Assembly (NCBI GenBank): GCA_035533275.1
Contig: DATLUD010000055.1
Location: 62,001-126,000, forward strand
DNA length: 64,000 nt
Direction: 5' to 3'
From: SCRA01 sp035533275
GTDB taxonomy: Bacteria; Vulcanimicrobiota; Vulcanimicrobiia; Vulcanimicrobiales; SCRA01
The notes beneath the pieces are model-generated. The model did no database searches, was not told the DNA's origin, and was given only the letters and a program-made list of their open reading frames with translations. The translations under genes and the position numbers were made by a program. Below are positions 29,108-39,879 of this stretch, piece by piece. Positions within the stretch are counted from its first letter, which is position 1; every line of letters begins with the position of its first letter.

Positions 29108-29401
29108 CTACTTGTTGAAAGCTCCGATCGTGATTCCGGAGAGCATCATTTCATAATATTCCGGCGCGTGTTGCTTCATCGCGTCGAGCATGGGTTTCAC
29201 GAGTTCCTCGCTATGCTGGAGCATCTGCTGTACTTCCCCAGGCGTGGGCGGGGAGGCTAGCTGCAGATGCTTTTGCATCAGGTTCGCGATCGCGGAGGGA
29301 TCACTCTTGTCGATCGCCATATACTCGGAACGAGCATCGGTATTCGTGAGAAGATGGCCGAGATATCGGGTTGCGAGTTGGCGGATCTCGTTCTGATTCA
29401 T
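29108..29401 (-). CDS. Candidate RiPP precursor peptide
   Basis: 97 residues, charged and helical for most of its length (MNQNEIRQLATRYLGHLL, then QHSEELVKPMLDAMKQH). It ends with a short hydrophobic C-terminus, LSGITIGAFNK, after EYYEMM. This leader-like helix plus short core is the organisation of many ribosomal peptide precursors; no Cys is present. ATG at 29401 with AAGGAG nine bases upstream. It lies 58 bases after tfuA on the same strand. I recognise no named family. Alternative: a small helical regulatory or accessory protein. Confidence 0.6.
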   Translation of the reverse strand: MNQNEIRQLATRYLGHLLTNTDARSEYMAIDKSDPSAIANLMQKHLQLASPPTPGEVQQMLQHSEELVKPMLDAMKQHAPEYYEMMLSGITIGAFNK

Positions 29402-29459
29402 GGGTTCGTCTCCTTGACGACCACGAGGAAATGGGAAGAGAGGCTGACGTTAGCTTATT

Positions 29460-30113
29460 CTATGAGGCGAGCAAGGGGCCTGCGGGCAGTCGTCGATCGC
29501 GATGGATCGCTCGTATTGCCAGGCGCGCATCCCAGCGCTTGAGGTCGCCTTTGCGCAACGCGATGGCATGCAGCGTTGCGCGTGCGGCTTCCGGCGCGTG
29601 TTCCAGAGCGTTCTCCCAGGAGCGCTCCATGTAATAGATACCGCGGGCGCCGCTGACAAAGCGCTCCGCCGCGTCACGAGTGAGCAGGCCGCGCCGCCGC
29701 GCGAGCCATGCCACGTACCGCACGTTCACCGACGGCACCGTGAGCGCGCGCTGCGTCTCGGGATGCACGAGCACCGCAACCTCGTCGTCGCCGTCGATGA
29801 CCTCGCGGATGTACCAGCGCGCGATCGCTCCCATCGGCCGCAAGCCGTACAGCCAGCACTCGGCAGCGCGCAGGGCGCCCATGCTGGCGGCGCCGATCAT
29901 CGGCACGCGGCGGCAGGCCGCGAGGCACTCTTTGGGCGAGGGCGCGAGATCGTGGTGAAAGACGCCGTCGATGAGCACGATCCCGTGATGCGTCTCCGCC
30001 GCCGCGGCCACGTCGCCGCGGCTGGCCGGCGGCAGATAGAGCACGCCGGGGACCTCGAGCCGGTCCTCCGGCGGAAGCGAGGGACCGGCGAAGACGGCGA
30101 TGCGGCGCGGCAC
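29460..30113 (-). CDS. TfuA-like protein
   Basis: 217 residues with the TfuA core: AVFAGPSLPPEDR at the N-terminus, YLPPASRGDVAAAA, GIVLIDGVFHHDLAPSPKE, IGAASMGALRAAECWLYGL, IDGDDEVAVLVHPET and a VNVRYVAW segment. TfuA partners YcaO enzymes; in methanogens the pair thioamidates McrA glycine, and in bacteria similar pairs act on RiPP precursors. TfuA is thought to supply the sulfide. GTG start, nine bases after the TPR gene stop, and followed by the precursor-like peptide. Its GC content is host-like, unlike the YcaO and LuxR genes. Confidence 0.87.
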   Translation of the reverse strand: MPRRIAVFAGPSLPPEDRLEVPGVLYLPPASRGDVAAAAETHHGIVLIDGVFHHDLAPSPKECLAACRRVPMIGAASMGALRAAECWLYGLRPMGAIARWYIREVIDGDDEVAVLVHPETQRALTVPSVNVRYVAWLARRRGLLTRDAAERFVSGARGIYYMERSWENALEHAPEAARATLHAIALRKGDLKRWDARLAIRAIHRDRRLPAGPLLAS

Positions 30114-30122
30114 GGGGCTGCC

Positions 30123-30638
30123 CTACCCGCGGCGGGCGGTGCGCAGTTTGGCCAGCACCTTGCGCGCCTTCTCGGCGGCGAGGTACTGGTCCACGGTGTG
30201 GCGCTGCTCGTCGGTCAGGAGTTTCAGCGCGTGCTGGGGGCTGGCGTTGGGGACGGCGGCGCGCGTGGCCGTCCAGAACTCCGGCTCGCCGCCGGGCCAG
30301 CTCCGCGCCACCTGCTCCAGGTTGGCCACATAAGCCGGGTTCGGGTTCAGCTCAAGCGCCTGCTCGTACGCCTGCACGGCGGCCGGCATGTTGCGGCTCT
30401 GCACATGGGCGCGCCCCAGGGCATTCAGCGGCTCGGGCCGGTCGGGGGCCAGGCGGTGGGCCGCCTCGGCCACGGCCTGCGCCGTCTGGGGCTGAATCTT
30501 GTCGACCAGGTGGTTCGCCAGGGCCACCATCATCGACACGGTCTCCTCCAGGGTGAGCTGCTTGTGCTTCCAGCCGCGCAGCTCGCCAAGGAAGCGTGAG
30601 AAGTCTTCGGGCGATGGGTACGTCGCTTGAGGCGCCAT
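30123..30638 (-). CDS. TPR-repeat protein upstream of tfuA
   Basis: 171 residues. TPR-like helices lie at about residues 55-115 (QAVAEAAHRLAPDRPEPLNA, LGRAHVQSRNMPAAVQAYEQ, ALELNPNPAYVANLEQVA). N- and C-terminal parts are helical without known motifs. Only nine bases separate it from tfuA, so they are probably co-transcribed. TPR modules bind proteins; a role as scaffold for the YcaO/TfuA system is possible but unproven, since it could equally be a host gene. Divergent from hsp20. Confidence 0.68.
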   Translation of the reverse strand: MAPQATYPSPEDFSRFLGELRGWKHKQLTLEETVSMMVALANHLVDKIQPQTAQAVAEAAHRLAPDRPEPLNALGRAHVQSRNMPAAVQAYEQALELNPNPAYVANLEQVARSWPGGEPEFWTATRAAVPNASPQHALKLLTDEQRHTVDQYLAAEKARKVLAKLRTARRG

Positions 30639-30740
30639 GGTCTCATCTTCGGACGAATTGGCCGCATCCCTCAGCCCGGGGGCGGGGTTTTGGGGGCTAT
30701 CACTCGAATCGGGCGACTGCTAATCTCCCGTGAAACGACG

Positions 30741-31175
30741 ATGACGTACGACGATTTCTTTCGCGAGTTCGATCAGCTCTTCGCCGGCATGGCCCGCCAG
30801 GCCCGATTCGGCGGCTTCGTGCCCAATGCCGACGCCTTCGTCGCGGAGGACGGCCGCACGCTGGTGGTGGAGGTCGAGATCGCGGGCGTTCAGCCCGAGC
30901 GCATCCGCGTGGCCGTGGAGGGGCAGCGCCTCTTCATCGCCGGGCGGCGGGAGCCCACCCCCAAGGCGCGCCGCGGCACCCTGGTCCTCAAGGAGATCCG
31001 CCACGGAGATTTCGCCAAGGAGATCCACCTGCCGGCGCCCATCGAGCAGGCCGACATCACCGCCACCTATCGCGACGGAATCTTGACCATCAGCCTGCCC
31101 ATCGCCCGCGACCGCGAGCTGGCGCCGCACCTGCACACCGAGCTGCGCATGACTATCCGAAGGATGCCGGTCTAA
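30741..31175 (+). CDS. Hsp20 / alpha-crystallin family small heat-shock protein
   Basis: 144 residues. Alpha-crystallin domain at about 35-125: NADAFVAEDGRTLVVEVEIA, GVQPERIRVAVEGQRLFIAG, ADITATYRDGILTISLPIAR (the GILTISLP motif). ATP-independent holdase preventing aggregation. ATG at 30741 gives the usual short N-terminal arm (MTYDDFFREFDQLF). Six bases separate its TAA from lon, suggesting a shared stress-related transcript. Confidence 0.9.
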   Translation: MTYDDFFREFDQLFAGMARQARFGGFVPNADAFVAEDGRTLVVEVEIAGVQPERIRVAVEGQRLFIAGRREPTPKARRGTLVLKEIRHGDFAKEIHLPAPIEQADITATYRDGILTISLPIARDRELAPHLHTELRMTIRRMPV

Positions 31176-31181
31176 GACTAC

Positions 31182-33632
<2,451 letters not shown>

Positions 33633-33646
33633 AGAGAGGAACCGAC

Positions 33647-34756
33647 GTGTCGGGCGATCTGCTCTTCATCCCCGGCCCCGTGACCTGCGCCCCCGAGGTC
33701 ATGGCCGCGATGGCCGAACCGATGGTGAACCACCGCGGCGAGCGCTTCTCCCGCGCGTTCCGCGGCGTGCGCGAGAAGCTTGCCGCCATCTATCAGACCG
33801 AGGGCGAGGTGCTGGTGCTCGGCGCCAGCGGCACGGGCGGCCTGGAGGCCGCCGTGGCCAACCTCTTCTCGCCCGGCGACTATCTGCTCTCGTGTCCGGT
33901 GGGCGTCTTCGGGCGGCGCCTGGCTTCCATCGCGCGCACCTACGGCGCCGAGGTGGAGGTGCTGGAGACGGAGTTCGGCCAAGGGCTGGATCCCGAGCGC
34001 CTGGCGCAGCGCTTGCGCGACGACCGCGAGCGCCGCATCACCGGCATCCTGCTCACGCACAACGAGACCTCCACCGGCGTGCAGAACCACATGCACATGC
34101 TGGCGCGCGCCATGGAGGGTCATCCGGCGCTGCGCGTGGTGGACAGCGTCAGCGGCCTGGGCGCCTCGCCCATGCCGATGGACGAGCTGGGCTTCGACGC
34201 CGTGGTCGGCGCCTCGCAGAAGGTGCTGGCCGCCCCGCCGGGGCTGGCGTTCGTGGCGCTCTCCGCGCGCGCGTGGCACGCCGTGGAGACGGCGCGCATG
34301 CCGCGCTTCTACCTCGACTTCTTCAAGGCGCGCGAGTTCGGCGCCAGCGGCGAGACGCCGTGGACGCCGCCCATCTCGCAGGTCTTCGCGCTCGACGTGG
34401 CGCTCGACCGGTACCACGCCGAGGGCGCGGCCAACGTCCACGCGCGCCACGCGGCGCACGCCGCCGCGATCCGCGCGGGGGCGGAGCGCCTGGGCATCCA
34501 GCTCTACGGCGACCCCGCGTTCGCCTCGCCCACCGTGGTGACGATGCACGTGCCGATCGGCGTCGAGGCGTCACCCGTGCTGCGGGCGCTGCGCGAGCAG
34601 CACGGCATCGTGCTGGCGGGCGGCCAGGGCGACCTCAAGGGCAAGATCTTCCGCATGGGAACGATGGGCGCCATCACGCTGGCCGACGTCGAGCGCGCGA
34701 TCGCGGCGCTCGGCACCGTGCTGAAGGGGCAGGGCTACCAGCCGGCCGTCGTGTGA
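33647..34756 (+). CDS. Class V PLP aminotransferase (serine/alanine-glyoxylate type)
   Basis: 369 residues. FIPGPVTCAPEVMAAMAEPM and NHRGERFSRAF at the N-terminus, LGASGTGGLEAAVANL, LTHNETSTGVQN, DSVSGLGASPMPMDE, and the PLP lysine in GASQKVLAAPPGLAF (Lys192). This is the small class V group that includes alanine/serine-glyoxylate, (S)-ureidoglycine-glyoxylate and phosphoserine-like aminotransferases; the substrate is undetermined. GTG start with GAGAGAGGA upstream. Its end overlaps the convergent cvpA-like gene by 22 bases. Confidence 0.87.
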   Translation: MSGDLLFIPGPVTCAPEVMAAMAEPMVNHRGERFSRAFRGVREKLAAIYQTEGEVLVLGASGTGGLEAAVANLFSPGDYLLSCPVGVFGRRLASIARTYGAEVEVLETEFGQGLDPERLAQRLRDDRERRITGILLTHNETSTGVQNHMHMLARAMEGHPALRVVDSVSGLGASPMPMDELGFDAVVGASQKVLAAPPGLAFVALSARAWHAVETARMPRFYLDFFKAREFGASGETPWTPPISQVFALDVALDRYHAEGAANVHARHAAHAAAIRAGAERLGIQLYGDPAFASPTVVTMHVPIGVEASPVLRALREQHGIVLAGGQGDLKGKIFRMGTMGAITLADVERAIAALGTVLKGQGYQPAVV

Positions 34757-35307
34757 GGCAGCTCGTGGCGCCGGAAGATCGGATCGACGTACGGCGCCGC
34801 CACGGGCGGGACGACGGCCTCGAGGTCGCGATCGATGCGCACGTTGGGTGAGGTCAGCAGGCCCACCAGCGGCGAGCGCGCCAAGTCGTGGCGCATCCCG
34901 CTGGGCAGCGGGAAGAAGAGCGCCACGTAGAGCACCGCCCACAGCAGCAGCGCGGCTTTGGCCACGCCGATCGCTCCGCCGATGAGCGCGTTGCCCGTGC
35001 CCAGCACGGGCAGGTGCATGATGCGGTCGATGATCGTCATGATCAAGAGCGCGATCAGGTAGCCCAGCACTGCCGCCACCAGCACGCCCAGCAGGCGGTT
35101 CACGCCGGCGCCGGCGCTGCTGATCCAGCCGATCATCTGATCGAATTGGCCGCGGTAGAAGATGGCCGCGGCGAGCGCGGCCGCCAGCGCGATCAGCCCG
35201 CCCACCTCGCGCACGCCGCCGCGCTTGGCGCCCTTGAGCAGGCCGAAGAGCAGCAGCGCCCCCAGGACGATGTCGGGCCAGCCCAGATGCCGCAAAGCGT
35301 CGATCAC
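34735..35307 (-). CDS. CvpA-family membrane protein
   Basis: 190 residues with four hydrophobic segments. It opens with WPDIVLGALLLFGLLKGAKRG, the typical CvpA start (short cytoplasmic end, first helix, then a KG-rich turn to REVGGLIALAAALAAA), followed by GYLIALLIMTIIDRIMHLPV. CvpA proteins are linked to colicin V export and envelope stress in other bacteria. GTG start overlaps the pheT stop (GTGA), so it is co-translated with pheST. Confidence 0.82.
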   Translation of the reverse strand: MIDALRHLGWPDIVLGALLLFGLLKGAKRGGVREVGGLIALAAALAAAIFYRGQFDQMIGWISSAGAGVNRLLGVLVAAVLGYLIALLIMTIIDRIMHLPVLGTGNALIGGAIGVAKAALLLWAVLYVALFFPLPSGMRHDLARSPLVGLLTSPNVRIDRDLEAVVPPVAAPYVDPIFRRHELPHTTAGW

Positions 35308-37664
35308 ACGCGCAGCTCCGCGCCCACGCTCTCGCGCAGCGCCGTCAGTACCTTGGCCAGCGCTGCGTCGGCGATGGCGTCGGTCATGGTCTGGTCGGGC
35401 TCGCGCAGCCAGATGCGCACGGCGACGCTCTTCTTGCCCTCGGGCACCTGCGGGCCGCGGTACTCGTCGAACGGGAGGGCGCGCTCCACCTGCGGGATTC
35501 CCGCGCGGAGGACGGCGTTGACGATCGCCTCGGCGTTGACGTCGGCGTCCAGCACAAGCGCCACGTCGCGCGAGGTGCCGGGGAACTTCGGCCGCGGCTG
35601 ATACTGCTGTACCTCGCGCTGCGGCAGGCTGCGGATGCGAATGAAGGCGTAGTACGTGGAGAACGGTACCTCGAAGGCGGCGCAGATGCGCGGATCGACG
35701 CGCCCGATCGTGGCGACCGCCGCGTTGTCGAGCAGCAGCGAAGCCGTCCGCCCGGGGTGGAGGCCGGGGGACTCGTCCTGAGCCACCTGCGGCCAGACGC
35801 CCGTGAGGCCGCGCAGCAGGACCTCGATCTCACCGCGGAACTCGATCAGCGCGCTGTCGCGCCATTCGGCATCCTTGCGCTCGGGTGTGGCGAAGAGCAC
35901 GCCGGCGATGATGCCCTCGTAGAGCGGGCTCTCGCTGCCGCGGAAGGTGTGGCCGATCTCGAAGATGCGGCTGGGCAGCTCCTGGCCGCGGCGCGCGAGC
36001 CAGTGCAGCATGCCCGGCATGATCGCGAAGCGCAGGTAGCGCTGCTCCTCGGAGAGCGGGTTGAGGATCTCGATCGGCTCTGCCGGCAACGCCACGCCCG
36101 CGCTCGCGTACTTGTCGATCACCGCGCGCGAGTGCAGCGGCAGCGAGACGATCTCGCGGAAGCCCATGTCCGCGAGCGACCGGGCGATGGTGTTCTCCAG
36201 GTGCCACTCGTGGGACTCGATCCCGTGCTGCGCGATCGGCGGCAGCTCGCTGGGAATGGCGTCGTAGCCCTCGATGCGCGCCACCTCTTCCACCAGGTCG
36301 ACGCCCTCGTGAACGTCGCTGCGCCAGAGCGGCACCTCCACGGAGAGCGCGCCCTCTCCGGCGGGCTCCACGGCGAAGCCCAATGCCTTGAGGTTGGCGG
36401 CGACCCGTTCGTCGGAGAGCGAGAGGCCCAGCAGACGTGGCACGTCGGCCACGGCGAAGGCGATGCGCTGGGGCTCCGGAACGGCCATGCCCGCGGCTAC
36501 CGGAGCGAGCACGGTGGCCCCCTCGTCGGCCAGCAGCTTCGCCGCTCGCGCGGCGCCGAGATCGGTGAAGGCGGGCGGGAGCGCCTTCTCGTGGCGCATC
36601 GAGGCGTCGGTGCGCAGACCCAGCGCGAGCGACATGCGGCGGATGCGCGGTCCCTCGAAGTTGGCCGACTCCATCAGCAGCTCGGTGGTGGCGCCGGTGA
36701 CCTCGCTGCGGGCGCCGCCGCGGATCGCGGCGATGGCGCTGGGCCCCGCCTCGTCGGCGATCACCAGCATCTTCTCGTCGAGCTCGCGCTCCACGCCGTC
36801 GAGGGTGACCATGCGCTCGCCGGGGCGCGCGTCGCGCACGATGATGTGGCCGCCGACGATCGTGCCCCAGTCGAAGAAGTGGAGCGGCTGACCCACCTCC
36901 AGCATCACGTAGTTGGAGATGTCGACCAGGTTGGAGATCGGGCGTTGCCCCGCCAGGGAGAGGCGCACGCGCATCCACGCCGGCGCCACACCCGTGCTCA
37001 CGTGCGAGAAGCGCTGCGCCACGTAGCGGCGGCAGCCGCTCTCGAGGTCGACGCGCACGTCGCTGGGACCGGCGTAGGGGCCGGTGAAGACCTCCGGCAA
37101 GCGCAGCTCGCGCTGCGTGGCGGCCGCGTACTCGCGCGCCAGGCCGAGCATGGAGAGGCAGTCGGGGCGGTTCGCGGTGACATCGAGCTCGAGCACGGCG
37201 TCGCCCAGGCCCAGCGCCTCGACGGCGTTCTCTCCCACGGGCACGGCGCCGTCGAGGATCATGATGCCGTCCTCGAAGTGCTCTTCCTCCAGGCCCAGCT
37301 CGCGGGCGCTGCACATCATGCCCTCGGAGACCACGCCGCGCATGGCGCGCTTCTCGATGCGCATCTCGGGGAGCGTGGCGCCGATGACGGCCACGGGAAT
37401 GCGCTGCCCCACCGCGACGTTCGTGGCGCCGGTGGCGATGGTGAGCGGCGCGCCGTTGCCGATGGCGACCTTGCCCACCAGCAGGCGGTCGGCGTTGGGG
37501 TGCTTCTCCAACGCCACGATCTCGCCGATGACCACGCCCTCGATCCGCGGGGCGCGCTCCACCGAGTCGACGGGAAAGCCCAGGCGCGCGAAGATCTCGG
37601 CGGCCTCCTCGGCGCTCTCGCGGACCTCGACGTACGCTCGCAACCAACCCAACGGGACGCGCAT
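35304..37664 (-). CDS. pheT: Phenylalanyl-tRNA synthetase beta subunit PheT
   Basis: 786 residues, normal length for PheT. N-terminal tRNA-binding OB domain (GVVIGEIVALEKHPNADRLL, ATGATNVAVGQRIPV, EGMMCSARELGLEEEHFEDG), B3/B4 editing region, B5 domain, catalytic-like core and a C-terminal anticodon-binding domain (YQPRPKFPGTSRDVALVLDA). Forms alpha2-beta2 with PheS; hydrolyses mischarged Tyr-tRNA(Phe). The ATG at 37664 overlaps the pheS TGA (ATGA). Longer upstream readings run through pheS. Confidence 0.95.
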   Translation of the reverse strand: MRVPLGWLRAYVEVRESAEEAAEIFARLGFPVDSVERAPRIEGVVIGEIVALEKHPNADRLLVGKVAIGNGAPLTIATGATNVAVGQRIPVAVIGATLPEMRIEKRAMRGVVSEGMMCSARELGLEEEHFEDGIMILDGAVPVGENAVEALGLGDAVLELDVTANRPDCLSMLGLAREYAAATQRELRLPEVFTGPYAGPSDVRVDLESGCRRYVAQRFSHVSTGVAPAWMRVRLSLAGQRPISNLVDISNYVMLEVGQPLHFFDWGTIVGGHIIVRDARPGERMVTLDGVERELDEKMLVIADEAGPSAIAAIRGGARSEVTGATTELLMESANFEGPRIRRMSLALGLRTDASMRHEKALPPAFTDLGAARAAKLLADEGATVLAPVAAGMAVPEPQRIAFAVADVPRLLGLSLSDERVAANLKALGFAVEPAGEGALSVEVPLWRSDVHEGVDLVEEVARIEGYDAIPSELPPIAQHGIESHEWHLENTIARSLADMGFREIVSLPLHSRAVIDKYASAGVALPAEPIEILNPLSEEQRYLRFAIMPGMLHWLARRGQELPSRIFEIGHTFRGSESPLYEGIIAGVLFATPERKDAEWRDSALIEFRGEIEVLLRGLTGVWPQVAQDESPGLHPGRTASLLLDNAAVATIGRVDPRICAAFEVPFSTYYAFIRIRSLPQREVQQYQPRPKFPGTSRDVALVLDADVNAEAIVNAVLRAGIPQVERALPFDEYRGPQVPEGKKSVAVRIWLREPDQTMTDAIADAALAKVLTALRESVGAELRV

Positions 37665-38686
37665 CAGAACTGCTCCAAGAACGCCGGGTCGTTCTCCACG
37701 AACGTGCGGATGTCGTCGATGCCGTGGCGCACCATGGCGATCCGCTCGGGGCCGATCCCGAAGGCCCACCCCGTCACGCGCGCGGGATCGTAGCCCACCT
37801 CGCGCAGGACATTGGGGTGCACCATACCCGACCCGCCGATCTCCAACCACCCGCTGCCGCTGCACGTGCGGCAGCCCGCGCCGTTGCAGCCCGGACACGT
37901 GGTGTCGACTTCGGCGCTGGGCTCGGTGAAGGGAAAGTACGAGGGACGGAAGCGCACGCGCTGCTGGGGTCCGAAGAGCTCGCGGCACATCGCCTCCATG
38001 GTGCCCTTGAGGTGCGCCATGGTGATGCCCTCGGCCACCACCAGTCCCTCGACTTGGTGGAAGGCGAAGGAGTGGCGGGCGTCGAGCGCGTCGCGGCGGT
38101 AGCAGCGGCCGGGAACCACCAGCGCCATCGGCGGCTGGTGCGCCTGCATCGTGCGTACCTGCATCGGCGAGGTGTGCGTGCGCAGCAGGAGTCCGCCGGG
38201 GAGATAGAAGGAGTCGAAGCCCTCGCGCGCCGGATGGTCGGGCGGGATGTTGAGGGCGTCGAAGTTGTAGTACTCCGTCTCGACCTCGGGACCCAGGACC
38301 ACTGCGTATCCGCGCCGCTCGAAGAAGTCGCAGATGTCCTTCAGCGCGCGCCGGATGGGGTGGGTCGAGCCGCGCCGGCGCTCGAGCGCCGGGAAGGTGG
38401 CGTCGACGCGGTGGCTCAGCGCCGCTTCCAGCCCCCGCGCGCGCACCGCGTCGAGTGCCGAGCCGAGGCGCTGCTCCATGCGCTCGGCCACGGCGTTGAT
38501 CTGCTGGCCGGCGGCGGGGCGCGCCTCCGGCGGAAGCTTGCCGATGGCCCGGCGCATGAGGGTGAGCTCCCCGCTGCGGCCCAGAAAGGCCACGCGCAGC
38601 TCCTCGACCTCGGCATCGCGCGTAGCCGCGGCAAGCCGTTGCTCGAAGGTGGCTTCCACCTCCGCAAGTGCCCGTTCGAAATCCAT
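37664..38686 (-). CDS. pheS: Phenylalanyl-tRNA synthetase alpha subunit PheS
   Basis: Catalytic class II subunit charging tRNA(Phe). 340 residues. N-terminal coiled-coil arm (ALAEVEATFEQRLAAATRD), motif 1 region GSTHPIRRALKDICDFFERRG, motif 2 GRCYRRDALDARHSFAFHQVEG, motif 3 GWAFGIGPERIAMVRHGIDD. A CPGCNGAGCRTC zinc-like cluster lies within the catalytic domain, seen in some PheS proteins. ATG at 38686; a YqzL-like small gene and a GC hairpin lie upstream. Confidence 0.95.
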   Translation of the reverse strand: MDFERALAEVEATFEQRLAAATRDAEVEELRVAFLGRSGELTLMRRAIGKLPPEARPAAGQQINAVAERMEQRLGSALDAVRARGLEAALSHRVDATFPALERRRGSTHPIRRALKDICDFFERRGYAVVLGPEVETEYYNFDALNIPPDHPAREGFDSFYLPGGLLLRTHTSPMQVRTMQAHQPPMALVVPGRCYRRDALDARHSFAFHQVEGLVVAEGITMAHLKGTMEAMCRELFGPQQRVRFRPSYFPFTEPSAEVDTTCPGCNGAGCRTCSGSGWLEIGGSGMVHPNVLREVGYDPARVTGWAFGIGPERIAMVRHGIDDIRTFVENDPAFLEQF

Positions 38687-38750
38687 AACCCCAAAAAGAA
38701 AGCGGACTCGGCGTGTGCGAACCGCTTCGACAGGTGCGTAAAGCGACGAC

Positions 38751-38772
38751 GCCCCGGCTATTCAGCCGGGGC
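38751..38772 (-). terminator. GC-rich hairpin between the YqzL-like gene and pheS
   Basis: Perfect 9-bp stem GCCCCGGCT / AGCCGGGGC with a 4-base loop, 21 bases downstream of the YqzL-like stop on the minus strand and 65 bases before pheS. No T-run follows. It could attenuate transcription into pheST or protect the upstream mRNA. No Phe-rich leader peptide or T-box pattern was seen. Confidence 0.45.
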
Positions 38773-38792
38773 GCCTCGGAAATCCTTGCGGC

Positions 38793-38891
38793 CTAGAGCG
38801 CTCGTGCCGGTGCGAGCTGTTTGTAGAGCAGATAGGCGTTGATCGATCCCGTCGTTTTGAAGATCTTCCAGAAGAACTCGGAGGTTAGCAT
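38793..38891 (-). CDS. YqzL-like small protein (32 residues)
   Basis: Starts MLTSEFFWKIFKTTGSINAY and continues LLYKQLAPARAL. This pattern (FFWKxFxxTGSIxAYLLYK) matches the small YqzL family known from Firmicutes, whose function is unknown. ATG at 38891, TAG at 38793-38795, 48 bases downstream of the predicted -10 box. It shares its promoter with pheST unless the hairpin stops transcription. A longer overlapping frame (38758-38955) has no family resemblance and begins in the -10 region. Confidence 0.7.
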   Translation of the reverse strand: MLTSEFFWKIFKTTGSINAYLLYKQLAPARAL

Positions 38892-38945
38892 CGTCTGGCG
38901 TTACCCCTATCTCTTCAGGCTCATGGCCGGTCGCCCGGCGGGACC

Positions 38946-38974
38946 AGTATATCATAGCGCTTAGGGGGCCTCAA
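38946..38974 (-). promoter_or_regulatory. Sigma70-type promoter for the yqzL-like/pheST transcript
   Basis: On the minus strand TTGAGG (38974-38969), a 17-base spacer, and TATACT (38951-38946). It lies between the SpoU methyltransferase stop and the YqzL-like gene. Confidence 0.55.
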
Positions 38975-39004
38975 GGTCTTGACAAGCGGCCGCAAAAGCC
39001 CGAA

Positions 39005-39784
39005 TCACTCGCGTTTTCCGGCTGCCTCGTAGAGCAGGATACTCCCCGCCATCGCCGCGTTCAGGCTCTCCGCGCGCCCCTTTTGGGGGATGCCGACGCG
39101 CGCGTCGGCGCGCTCGAGCCACGCCGCGGGGCCGCGCCGCTCGTGTCCGATGACCAGCAGCATGTCGTGCGGAAACGCGAAGCGGTGGGAGGGCTCGCCG
39201 CGCAGGTCGGCGACCACGATGGGGCGCCGGTGCTCGCGCGCCAGGCGCGCCAGCTCCTCGCCCTCGCCGCGCGCCACGGCCAGGCGGAAGTGCGCCCCCA
39301 TCGCGGCGCGCACGACCTTGGGGGCAAACGGGTCGACGGCGCCGTCGACGAAGCAGACGCCGCCCGCGCCGAACGCCTCGGCGCTGCGCAACAGCGTGCC
39401 GGCATTGCCGGGATCTCCGACGCCGGCGAGGACGAGCGTGAGGCCTCCGTTGTCCAGGACCTGCGCGAACGTGGCGCCGCGCTCCGGGGTCGAGGCGACG
39501 ATGCCTTGCGGGGTGACCGTCTCGGCGATGCCCGCAAGCACGCGCTCCTCCGCCAGATAGACGGCGGCGCCGCCCGCCTCGGCGCGGTCGGCCAGGTCGC
39601 GATGGGCGTCGTAGGCGGCTTGCGTCATGACCAGCGTCTCGATCGCCGCGCGGCTCTCCAGCGCCTCGGCCAGCAGCGTGGGACCCTCGATCAGGTAGCG
39701 CCCCGCGCGGCGGCGCCCCTTGCGGTCGCGCAGCGCGCGCAGCTCGCGAAGGCGCTCGTTGTGGGCTCCGGCGATGGTGGGCAT
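39005..39784 (-). CDS. SpoU/TrmH-family RNA 2'-O-methyltransferase
   Basis: 259 residues. N-terminal substrate-binding domain (RLRELRALRDRKGRRRAGRY, LIEGPTLLAEALE) typical of rRNA methylases such as RlmB or TsnR-like proteins, then the SPOUT knot: LAGVGDPGNAGTLLRSAEAF, VVRAAMGAHFRLAV, LVIGHERRGP and IPQKGRAESLNAAMAGSILL. The target nucleotide cannot be told. ATG at 39784 preferred; an in-frame start 12 codons upstream adds an unconserved segment. Downstream of rplT, as in several bacteria. Confidence 0.9.
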   Translation of the reverse strand: MPTIAGAHNERLRELRALRDRKGRRRAGRYLIEGPTLLAEALESRAAIETLVMTQAAYDAHRDLADRAEAGGAAVYLAEERVLAGIAETVTPQGIVASTPERGATFAQVLDNGGLTLVLAGVGDPGNAGTLLRSAEAFGAGGVCFVDGAVDPFAPKVVRAAMGAHFRLAVARGEGEELARLAREHRRPIVVADLRGEPSHRFAFPHDMLLVIGHERRGPAAWLERADARVGIPQKGRAESLNAAMAGSILLYEAAGKRE

Positions 39785-39879
39785 CGATGCTTCTCCCGAA
39801 ACGTGCGACGGCGTCCGCACGCGGGCTGCGTGGGACGCCGTCGGGGGTCGCGACGCTCCGCGGACCGGAGCCGCGGGCT

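Noticed and set aside
38758..38955. 65-codon minus-strand frame upstream of pheS
   Set aside because: Begins inside the predicted -10 box and has no family resemblance, whereas the overlapping YqzL-like frame does.
38687..39004. T-box or Phe-rich attenuator upstream of pheST
   Set aside because: No Phe-codon-rich leader peptide and no T-box consensus; only the YqzL-like gene and a GC hairpin without T-run.
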